A program made the translations under genes and the position numbers. From positions 1-36,639 of the IMG/VR virus record IMGVR_UViG_3300034104_001995: 36,639 bases of DNA, one strand, 5' to 3'. The DNA comes from a virus. This document shows, piece after piece, positions 14,376 through 21,900 of the stretch (its first letter is position 1; every line of letters begins with the position of its first letter). Under the pieces are notes generated by a model. That model did not search any database. It was not told the DNA's origin and saw nothing but the letters and a program-made list of their open reading frames with translations.

Positions 14376-15571
14376 GCTAGAAGTTTCTTCAGGACAGGTA
14401 GCCAATGGTTAGTCCAAACAGTTTCCACATCAAACTGCTTTACAAAGTCAATGCTTTCCTGTGAGCGTGTGCCACGAAGTTTATAGGCTTCTTCCAAAGC
14501 GTTTACGATACTAGGAATAACTGGAACTTGCCACCAAGCGTTCTGCCCTGCATCCCAAGAAGGTTGACCATCAACAAGCCAAGAATCTGCTGACACAAGA
14601 TCTGGAGTTGCCGCCCAGTTAGAGCCGATCACTCTTGTCCCACAAGCTTGTGCCTCAATGGTTGGAACGCCAAAGCCTTCTCCATAAGACGGGGCAAGCA
14701 TCACATCCATAGTTGTATAAAAAGCAGCAAGAGTTTCAGATGAAATGCCGTACTTGTAGTCAGCCATGTCAGGAAACAAAATCTGCTCAGGTTTGATACC
14801 GATAGATTCACACAACACAAACAGATTCCAGCCACCAGCACCACCAAACGGATCTGTATGCAAATACAGTTTCACATCAGGTCTATCCTTAGCGAAAATA
14901 CTGAAAGCCATAATGTTCTCGGCAAACGCCTTACGGTGCAACAAGCCACCAGCCTTGTTAGCTGCGTTCATACCAACCACAAAGTCATCAGAGTTCAAGT
15001 TCATCCACTTACGAGTTTCAACACCGTTCACCTTATAGGTAGGCTTCATAACCTTAGTGTCAACAGCATGAGGGATGTACTCACACTCCAAACCATTCTC
15101 TTCCATCTGACGTTTACCATGCGGACTCATAGCAATAGGCACAACATTAGGTTTCTTCAACCAAGCCAACACAGCAGGTGGCATAGTCACATGATCCAAC
15201 GGAGTCCAAGAAGCAATCTTCGGAATCTTGTCATAAGCTTTGCCCTTAAAGACCCACACGTCATACAAAGTGATGAGCAAGTCTTTCAGCTTGTCTTTTC
15301 TACCCTTGTTTACGGTGTTAGCGTGATGAGCGTGATTCATAGGGGTCACATCATTGCTGTAAGGCTCAAAGCCACGAGCATAATGAGGTATCTCCCCATA
15401 AGGAGTTTTCAACGTACCATTATTGCCTTCTAAACCGAAATTACTTAGCGCAGCAACATCCACGCCATCACGCTTCAAACGCTCAACCAGAAAGCCAGCT
15501 TGAACACCATAACCAGTAGGGACATACGGGCTGTTAGAAGTAACCGAAATAATACCCTTTAACTTTGACAT
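14372..15571 (-). CDS. GT4-type glycosyltransferase (399 aa)
   Basis: The two-domain GT-B layout is visible: the N-terminal ITS-type strand and glycine-rich NSPYVPTGYGVQ region, and a C-terminal domain with MLAPSYGEGFGVPTIEAQ followed by ACGTRVIGSNW, the E-x7-E donor-binding signature. It is the first gene after the capsid terminator and has AAGGAAA before its ATG. With the next two genes it forms a surface-glycan or virion-glycosylation cassette inside the structural operon. Confidence 0.88.
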   Translation of the reverse strand: MSKLKGIISVTSNSPYVPTGYGVQAGFLVERLKRDGVDVAALSNFGLEGNNGTLKTPYGEIPHYARGFEPYSNDVTPMNHAHHANTVNKGRKDKLKDLLITLYDVWVFKGKAYDKIPKIASWTPLDHVTMPPAVLAWLKKPNVVPIAMSPHGKRQMEENGLECEYIPHAVDTKVMKPTYKVNGVETRKWMNLNSDDFVVGMNAANKAGGLLHRKAFAENIMAFSIFAKDRPDVKLYLHTDPFGGAGGWNLFVLCESIGIKPEQILFPDMADYKYGISSETLAAFYTTMDVMLAPSYGEGFGVPTIEAQACGTRVIGSNWAATPDLVSADSWLVDGQPSWDAGQNAWWQVPVIPSIVNALEEAYKLRGTRSQESIDFVKQFDVETVWTNHWLPVLKKLLA

Positions 15572-15613
15572 AGGATTTCCTTTTTCTCGTAGGTAACACT
15601 AGACTAGCATAAG

Positions 15614-15647
15614 AAAACCCCCCTAGTGCCTACGCACACTAGAGGGG
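15614..15647 (-). terminator. Rho-independent terminator after the capsid gene
   Basis: Minus-strand reading: CCCCTCTAGTG, a short loop, then CACTAGGGGG followed by TTTTCTT. The stem has a two-base bulge (TC). It lies 20 bp after the capsid stop and before the glycosyltransferase gene, so it should cut down expression of the downstream genes relative to capsid. Confidence 0.8.
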
Positions 15648-15667
15648 CTTTCAGTTTAAGTCAAGGT

Positions 15668-16837
15668 TTAGCTTGCGCCACCCTTGAAGTACTTGACGTG
15701 GTTAGCGTGGGTTAGGTTACCATCCACACGCATCTTGACACGGAAAGTTGTTACATCCTGGTTGAACGCATAGTCAGGTGACTGTGCAATGTCAATACCG
15801 CCAGCAACACGAACCTTGTATGAAGGTAGGTGACCGAACAGTACAGATCTAGCACCAGTAGCAACAGCAGCAACAGCAGGGTTCTCGTATACAGGGAAGC
15901 CTAGAACTTGGTCAGGCGCACCAGCAGTACCTGGAACGAAGATGTAGTTACCTGCGCCATCCTTCAACTTGCGAAGAACACCAAGTGAAGAAGTAGACAT
16001 CTGGAAACCAACACCTGGAAGCGCACGAGCAGCTCCGTCTAGGTTGTATACAAGGTCAACTAGGTTGTCGTAAGTGAAAGCACCTGACACACCAGTCCCG
16101 CCAGTTACAGCAGAACCAGCCTGAGTTGATAGACCAAACGGCTGTACAGTTCCAGTACCAATGGTTAGGTCACGGTTTACTGCGAAACCAATCTCGTTAC
16201 CAGCCTGTTCAGCGATAAGAGATGTTAGGTCAAATCCAGCATCAGCGATCAGTTCGTTCGCCACGCCAACCAAGAAGCTATATTTATACGCTCCAAGGGT
16301 GATGCTTGAGAATGTTGGATCGCTTGCACCAATAGCAGCAGTCGCAGTAGCGATAGCAGCAGTTGAACGAGCTGTCAGAGTTGGGATAGTTAGGTTCTCA
16401 CCAGAAGTAGTGTTGAAGATCTGGCTTGTCTGCAACATAGGGCCAACAAGTCTTGCAACCTGGAAAACCTGGTTGTAGAAAGACTGTGGAACTGTGTTGC
16501 TTGAACCAACTAGAGTACGCTTTTCTGGAGCAAACTCGTAACCCTTACGCTCGCCCAAAGCGATTGAACGAAGGATGTCAGAGTCTGCTGAAATAGCGCT
16601 CTCGGTTGGCTTGAATGAGGCAGCAGCTTCAGCCGCTCTCTCTTCACGCTCTGCGGTTGCCTTGATTGAGTCAATGAGCTTTGCTCTTTCGTCAATGTCA
16701 GCCATGATACGCTCGTAAGTCTGTGTTTCTTCACCTGAAAGATCACGCTTTTCAGCTGCTGCATTGTCAAGCAAAGCCTTAGCTTGCTCGTATGCTGACT
16801 TACGGGCTTCTTGCTGGATTTTAATAAATTCAGACAT
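15668..16837 (-). CDS. Major capsid protein (HK97 fold)
   Basis: The 389-residue protein has a helical charged N-terminal scaffold (delta) domain over residues 1 to about 95, rich in E, K and A, then VPQSFYNQVFQVARLVGPML, SGENLTIPTLTARSTA and FAVNRDLTIGTGT...QPFG, the typical HK97-capsid order. The fold assembles T-number shells, and the delta domain is removed by the protease encoded upstream. A strong AGGAGC ribosome binding site and a long leader with tRNA-like folds and two direct repeats precede it, and terminators lie on both sides, so it is a separate transcription unit. Confidence 0.93.
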   Translation of the reverse strand: MSEFIKIQQEARKSAYEQAKALLDNAAAEKRDLSGEETQTYERIMADIDERAKLIDSIKATAEREERAAEAAASFKPTESAISADSDILRSIALGERKGYEFAPEKRTLVGSSNTVPQSFYNQVFQVARLVGPMLQTSQIFNTTSGENLTIPTLTARSTAAIATATAAIGASDPTFSSITLGAYKYSFLVGVANELIADAGFDLTSLIAEQAGNEIGFAVNRDLTIGTGTVQPFGLSTQAGSAVTGGTGVSGAFTYDNLVDLVYNLDGAARALPGVGFQMSTSSLGVLRKLKDGAGNYIFVPGTAGAPDQVLGFPVYENPAVAAVATGARSVLFGHLPSYKVRVAGGIDIAQSPDYAFNQDVTTFRVKMRVDGNLTHANHVKYFKGGAS

Positions 16838-16873
16838 GAAATGCTCCTATAAATAAATGAATGAGGGATTCCT

Positions 16874-16916
16874 GCGGTGCTGACACTCAACAGATGTAGC
16901 GGTGCTGACACTCAAC
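16874..16916. repeat. Two 18-bp direct repeats in the capsid leader
   Basis: GCGGTGCTGACACTCAAC is present exactly at 16874-16891 and 16899-16916, 25 bp apart start to start. They lie between the tmRNA-like element and the capsid ribosome binding site. On the minus strand they read GTTGAGTGTCAGCACCGC. They could be a repressor or activator operator, or an RNA-binding site for translational control of capsid. Confidence 0.85.
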
Positions 16917-16959
16917 TACTAAGTTAAGTCTAGTAACTGAAAATAACGCATCCTAAAAG

Positions 16960-17038
16960 TGGACTAGCAGAGATTCGAACTCTGGTGCTAACAAGTTCCT
17001 TTACAGGTTTTACTTGTCAGACGAAACCGACCTAGCCC
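16960..17038 (-). ncRNA. Minimal tmRNA-like / alanine tRNA-like RNA (79 nt)
   Basis: A 7-bp acceptor stem (GGGCTAG with CTAGTCC) contains the G3-U70 wobble used by alanyl-tRNA synthetase, and the next base is A73. The T-arm is perfect: CAGAG, loop TTCGAAT, CTCTG. Instead of a D-arm and anticodon arm, the 5' part reads GTCGGTTTCGTCTG, like the CGGTTTCGACT region of actinobacterial tmRNA as I recall it. It continues into a 9-bp helix (CTGACAAGT with ACTTGTTAG) closed by a 15-nt loop. No 5+7+5 anticodon arm fits. There is no tag reading frame and no encoded CCA. Most likely a tRNA-like domain without the mRNA part. Confidence 0.6.
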
Positions 17039-17042
17039 TTTG

Positions 17043-17125
17043 TGAACTGATAAGGAATCGCACCCCTGACATCCATACGGAAGCCATCTCACCGCCATAT
17101 TCACAATGGTCAGGCAGTTCAGTTC
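17043..17125 (-). ncRNA. Degenerate tRNA-like fold upstream of the tmRNA-like RNA
   Basis: A 7-bp end stem (GAACTGA with TCAGTTC) encloses a 6-bp helix (CCTGAC with GTCAGG), a hairpin CCAT-TGTGAAT-ATGG and a T-loop-like GGTGCGATTCC. The D-arm and anticodon arm are not standard. It ends five bases before the tmRNA-like element, like genes in a tRNA cluster. It may be a decayed tRNA or another structured leader segment. Confidence 0.3.
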
Positions 17126-17128
17126 TAG

Positions 17129-17180
17129 GGCTAATTGATTGCACATTCAAGCTCACACGAGTACATACGGAACACTAGCC
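17129..17180 (-). ncRNA. Third, very small tRNA-like fold (52 nt)
   Basis: A 6-bp end stem (GGCTAG with TTAGCC, one G-U) encloses a short CTC-GTGT-GAG hairpin and a T-arm-like TTGA-ATGTGCAA-TCAA hairpin. At 52 nt it is too short for a normal tRNA. It is listed because it stands in a row with two others; chance folding cannot be excluded. Confidence 0.2.
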
Positions 17181-17216
17181 AAATTCACGCTCTACAAACA
17201 CTTTATCAGGGTGAAA

Positions 17217-17254
17217 GAAAACCCCACTAGGAGAAGGGAATAAACCTAGTGGGG
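17217..17254 (-). terminator. Rho-independent terminator after the protease operon
   Basis: Minus-strand reading: CCCCACTAGG, loop TTTATTCCCTTCT, CCTAGTGGGG, then TTTTCTTTC. The 10-bp stem is perfect (17222-17231 with 17245-17254). It closes the terminase-portal-protease transcript 23 bp after the 17277 stop, so the leader RNAs and capsid need their own promoter or read-through. Confidence 0.9.
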
Positions 17255-17276
17255 CGGTCGCTAGAAAAGGGAATAA

Positions 17277-17438
17277 CTAGCGAGTTTCTTTGGTTTCAAC
17301 AACCCTGACTTCTTTAGCAGGGGTGTCAATCGCAATAATTGCATCAGCAAACGCTTCAGCCAAATCTCTTACAACACCGACCGCAGGGTTACCAGCGGTT
17401 TCAAGTATAGCGGTAACAATCTGTTCTTTAGTAGCCAT
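17277..17438 (-). CDS. Small protein downstream of the prohead protease (53 aa)
   Basis: The frame MATKEQIVTAILETAGNPAV continues with an Ala/Asp-rich helix and ends AKEVRVVETKETR. It starts in a TAATG overlap with the protease stop and ends just before the terminator. Small acidic helical proteins at this place are frequent in actinophages, by recollection; a scaffold or capsid-assembly helper role is possible but not shown. Confidence 0.65.
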   Translation of the reverse strand: MATKEQIVTAILETAGNPAVGVVRDLAEAFADAIIAIDTPAKEVRVVETKETR

Positions 17439-18580
17439 TAGAGCATCTTTCCTTCAAGTTCGTGTTTCTTCTGTTTCAATGATAGCAGGTTTGGTTCAGG
17501 TTTAGCTTCAACTTCTTCAACCTTCTCGGTTTCTTCAGTTACTGGCTCTTCAGCCTTCTCACCCTTAGTCATCTGCTTGATAACGTTCTGAAGCAGATCT
17601 GCTTGGTCAGGTGTAAGTGAATCTTCAGTTTCTAAAGCTAACAGGGCATCAGATAGTTTCTCAACTTCAACTTGATCTATGGAACGTACTTGGGCAACAC
17701 TTGCTTCGTAGGCTGGAAAGGTCACGATACTCACTTCTATTAGGCGGACAGACTCTAGGGTTCTAACATTACCATCAGGTGACCAAGAATCGGACTGGAC
17801 ATTGAAACCGAAAGACATCTTGTTGATGTCACCTCGTTGCATCAAAATACTTAGGTCTTTGCCACGAGTAGTAGGTGCAAGATCGGCTTCAACCCTCAAA
17901 CCTTTAGAGTCCTCAAACAAGCGCATAGTGCCAGCACGAGTGCTACCTAACACTTCACCTGAATCGTGATTCCACAACAGTTTCACATCATTGCGAGCTT
18001 GCAGAGAACGCTTGAAAGCCCCTGGAGCTATACGCTCAATGAAAGGCAATGGCTGGCTATCACTATTGAACACAGCAGCATACCCTGAGAACGTCATCTT
18101 GTCCCCATCAGCACGAATCTCAAAATCAACATCAGAAACACGAGTTTCAGGTGCTGGCTTAATACCGTTTATCTTACGGAGAGTTGCCATAATCTTTTCG
18201 GCTCTACTATTAGCCCTCAAAACAACATCACTCATCAAATTCCTTTGTTTATCTGATTCCCTATCAACAATACCACGACTCCAAGTAAAGCCAGCATCTC
18301 CGCCCCAAGCATCCCACATGATACGACCATTTGAAGGATTATCGGTGTTGTAGAAATCTTTGCCTTTTTTATCTACTTCGTGTCTTGCGAAAAACGAGTA
18401 CATCCGTTTGACCACACTCAAAGACATGGATCTGCCAGCCACAATGTCCGTAGCTCTACCCCAACCAACAGGAGTGCCAGCACCAGTAGCCTTGCCTTCT
18501 TTTTTCCAACGCAAAGCCCTCGCAGCAGCAGTTTTCATGCCCTGTGTTGGCTTGTAGGTGGCTACGGCTCTGGTGTCCAT
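17438..18580 (-). CDS. Prohead protease (HK97/S78 family) with an extra N-terminal domain
   Basis: Residues about 148-300 hold the S78 protease: IRADGDKMTFSGYAAVFNSD, FIERIAPGAFKRSL, the catalytic-His region LLWNHDSGEVLGST and the Ser-containing INKMSFGFNV. Residues 1 to about 105 form an additional domain (RALRWKKEGKATGAGTPVGWGRA, SVVKRMYSFFARHEVDKKGKDF, GRIMWDAWGGDAG) seen elsewhere in phages on its own or fused to head proteins. The C-terminal 80 residues are acidic and helical and may act as scaffold. It should mature the capsid by cutting off the delta domain. Confidence 0.88.
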   Translation of the reverse strand: MDTRAVATYKPTQGMKTAAARALRWKKEGKATGAGTPVGWGRATDIVAGRSMSLSVVKRMYSFFARHEVDKKGKDFYNTDNPSNGRIMWDAWGGDAGFTWSRGIVDRESDKQRNLMSDVVLRANSRAEKIMATLRKINGIKPAPETRVSDVDFEIRADGDKMTFSGYAAVFNSDSQPLPFIERIAPGAFKRSLQARNDVKLLWNHDSGEVLGSTRAGTMRLFEDSKGLRVEADLAPTTRGKDLSILMQRGDINKMSFGFNVQSDSWSPDGNVRTLESVRLIEVSIVTFPAYEASVAQVRSIDQVEVEKLSDALLALETEDSLTPDQADLLQNVIKQMTKGEKAEEPVTEETEKVEEVEAKPEPNLLSLKQKKHELEGKML

Positions 18581-18589
18581 TGGTTCTAC

Positions 18590-18799
18590 TTACGCTAGAT
18601 CTGCTAGTTCTTCTTCGTGTACAGCGATAGCAGAAGTAATCACAGCGATAGCGGTGTTTGACTGCTCAACAAGTTCAGCGTTACCTAGAGATTCGGCAGA
18701 CTTCTTGTTTAGCTCGTGCTGGTAACCTTCAAGGTTCAAGGCTTCAATACGCTGTGTAAGCAACTGAATCTTTGCTTCGTTAGATACATTAAATGACAT
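18590..18799 (-). CDS. Small coiled-coil protein (69 aa)
   Basis: The protein MSFNVSNEAKIQLLTQRIEAL is nearly all amphipathic helix, with heptad spacing of I/L/A, ending VHEEELADLA. It is coupled by TAATG to the 53-residue ORF upstream and followed 10 bp later by the protease start. The small helical pair between fibre and protease could be fibre chaperones or scaffold pieces; no family recognised. Confidence 0.6.
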   Translation of the reverse strand: MSFNVSNEAKIQLLTQRIEALNLEGYQHELNKKSAESLGNAELVEQSNTAIAVITSAIAVHEEELADLA

Positions 18800-18960
18800 T
18801 AGTTTCCTTCTTGTAGGGATTGCAGAGTTGCAACCTGTTGTTCTAGTGACTCTACTTTAGCCACCAAGACAATCATAGCGTTATAGGCTGCTTCCAAGCC
18901 ATCAGGGTTGATGTAGTCGCTCTGCTTCCATTCCGCCAAAAAATTGTTTATTTCATTCAT
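18799..18960 (-). CDS. Small helical protein after the tail fibre (53 aa)
   Basis: Translation gives MNEINNFLAEWKQSDYINPDG, then a coiled-coil helix ending AKVESLEQQVATLQSLQEGN. It begins in a TAATG overlap with the fibre stop and ends in a TAATG overlap with the next gene. The tight coupling to the fibre gene and the coiled coil suggest a fibre assembly chaperone, which is inference. Confidence 0.6.
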   Translation of the reverse strand: MNEINNFLAEWKQSDYINPDGLEAAYNAMIVLVAKVESLEQQVATLQSLQEGN

Positions 18961-21900
18961 TATGTCCAAGTCCCAACTGTGGTTACTGTTCCATTACCGA
19001 TAGGTGTCAGATTGAAGATAAGCCCTGATTGTACGATCCAAGTGTTGTCGTTAGTTGCTGAAGCCGATAGACCTGGATAGATCTTTGTTGTACCTGTACC
19101 TGTAACCCTAATAATACCTTTGGCTCTAAGAATACCGTATCTTGATCCTGAAGAAATTGGGGTCATAAAGGCTACGTTTCCTGTGGTTCTAACGGTAGAC
19201 ATAGTGGTAGCAGTAACGAAAGAAGTTGTGTTGCTTCCATAATCTACATAGCTTGTGACCGCCACAGTAGGTGAACCGCTGACAGTAGTGTTTACTATTT
19301 GGAATGTTCCCTGCACACCTGAAGTAACCACAAAGTCATGTTGTACAGCTAGTTCTATCTCGTATTCATAAGTTGTTCCAGCAGCCACAGTAATTCCTGT
19401 TGTTGGGCCACCGATCATGCTTTGAACTGCACCGCTCTCAGAGAAGTCAATAAAGAAGTCTGAGTTAGAGATGTAATAGTAGTTTTGTGTCTTTAAAGCT
19501 CTACCAGGTGTGATGTTTGATGTCTGATAGTAGACTGTGCCGTCATACTCGTTTGCTCCAGCAGTAACTGTTGTCAGGTTTGTGCCTGACTGGAATGTTA
19601 GTGGAGATAGGCTTGTTGTTCCAGCAGCTAGGGTTAGGTTGCCTGTTAGTGTTCCACCAGTAAATGATCCGCCAGATACGGTTGTCCAAGTAGGTGTTGA
19701 ACCTGCACCGCTAGAAGTAAGAACTTGACCTGATGTTCCTGGGTTTCCGCCTAAAATGATTGATGCGTTTGTTCCTGCAATGCTTAGGCTTCCAGATGTT
19801 GTAAAAGATGCTAGGACTGTTCCTGCCGAGTTTTGTAGTTGTAGTAAATCTGCTGTTTGAGAGCTAGTTGCACGAATTACTTGACCAATAATTCCAGCGT
19901 TCAATGTCTTTATGTTTGATGTCGCTGAGAACCAAGAACTTGTACCTGCAAGCATGGCTGCTGAAGTTCCGATATCTCCAGCAGAGTTTACGCTGGCTAA
20001 TACTGTTCCTGCTGAATTTTGCCACTCTTGCAAGTTAGCGGACTGAGAAGCAGCACCACGAATTATTAAGCCCTTATTGGTTGCAGAACTACTATAAATA
20101 CCTGCTTGAATTGAACCAGCCGTAGAGTTAGCACCGACAGTAAAAGTTCCTGCGGCAAAAGTATTATTAAACGGATCAACTCTAAAATGAGTGCTTCCTG
20201 CTCGTTGAACAAGCAAAGAATCTGAACTTGTTGTTTGATTGTTGATGAATAATGCTCCGTCAGCAGAGATGTCTGCAATGACAGTTCCACCAGAGTTTTG
20301 CCATTGCTGGAGATCGCCCGTTGCGCCAGATACTTGTCGAACAACGACATGTGGGTTCGTGCCAACGCTTCCACCTGCTTGAATACGAGCAGTCTGCCCA
20401 GAGTTTAGCGAACCGTAATAAGTCGCACCAATAATGCTAAAACCTGTGGACTGGCTAGAAGTAAAAGTTCCTGCGCTAGTCACCCATGCAACAGCATTAT
20501 TTGATGAATCTCTTGCTTCTAAAAGATTTGCTGTCTGCCCTGTTGCGCCACGAATAACAGCACCAACAGTTGTCGAAGAAGAAGCTACTGAAGTTAATTG
20601 CCCTAAACCAGAAGAAGCTCCAGTAGTAATAGAGCCATACTGCACAACCAAGCTATTTGAAGAATCAACTGTAAATACAGGTGTAGATCCGCTATTTTGG
20701 ATTTGAAAGTACGGAACTGATTGGGATGCTGCACCACGAATTAGTTGACCAATACCACCCGAAGCATGAACAGTAATACCAAGCGTTGCGGACAGATCCG
20801 TTCCACCAAGGTTTAGACGGTTTACATTGTTTACAGGAGCAGTAAAGTTTGCTGTAATGCTACCAGCAGAGTTTTGCAACTCAAACATGCTGGCTGTCTG
20901 ACTTGCCTGACCACGAACAACCAGACCCTTCTCAGTAGTAGCCCTAGCCAACACATTCAAAGCAGCAGAAAAATAAGTTGAAGTACCGACTCGGTGATCA
21001 CCAGAAGTAACACCAATACCCGAAATAATTAGGTTACCTGCTGGCTCAACTCTTGCAACTGAAGTTCCAGCAGCATTTTGCCATTCTTGTAAATTTGCGC
21101 CTTGGCTTACAGTAGCCGAACCACCAGAAGTGTAAGTATCAGTCACAGCACTTGTAACAGTAAACTGAGTTTGGCTGATAACGGATGCCACAGTAGCAGC
21201 GTTAATGTTGAATCCAGTATTAGCAGTACCAGAAGGGTTACCTGTCGATACGATACCTGTGATCGTTAGCACCTGACCAACTAAAAATTCATGTTGAGCA
21301 GAAGTAGTGTAAGTAATTGCAGTACCGTTACCAGTAGCCCCAGTAATCGTAGAAGTGAGTGTTGTAGCTGCTTTTACAATTAAGCCTTTACCTGAAGGTG
21401 TGCTTGGCTGGAAAGTAGCAGTCCTGTTTGTGTCCCAAACCATTGGGAACTTGTTTTGAAAACCAAAACCTGTTCCTGGCTTAGACATGTAAGCCATCAA
21501 AGAACCTATTTGATAAGTGTCACCAGCAGACCAAAGAGCCATGTCAAAAGTTACACGAGTAGCTCTAGTGCTTCCGTTGTATGAGTTGAACTTCTGCATC
21601 AAAGCAGCACCATCAAACCCTACAACTCCAGTAGTAGGGCCAAAACTAGAGTTTACTGTCGTAAAGTCAGCATTTAGTAACTCTGTTTTCATTGTGATTG
21701 GCTTGTTGTTTGTTCCACCGACAAAACGAGCAGAAACTAACCCTAGGAATGTAAACAAAGGTTGATAGTGAGTGATGCGTAAAAATCTTGTTGTGACATT
21801 GATTTGAGATCCATTTTGAAACGCAAATAGTGATCTGTAAGCAGTCGGGTTTACTACACTCCAAGTAGTGCCGTCAGCAGAAGTTTCCACTACGTTAGGT

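Noticed and set aside
16960-17038. tRNA-like element as a prophage attachment site
   Set aside because: There is no integrase or excisionase gene anywhere in the genome, and the element has its own 5' half.
16960-17217. Complete tmRNA gene
   Set aside because: No tag-peptide frame or pseudoknot region can be found; the tRNA-like end closes on itself within 79 nt.
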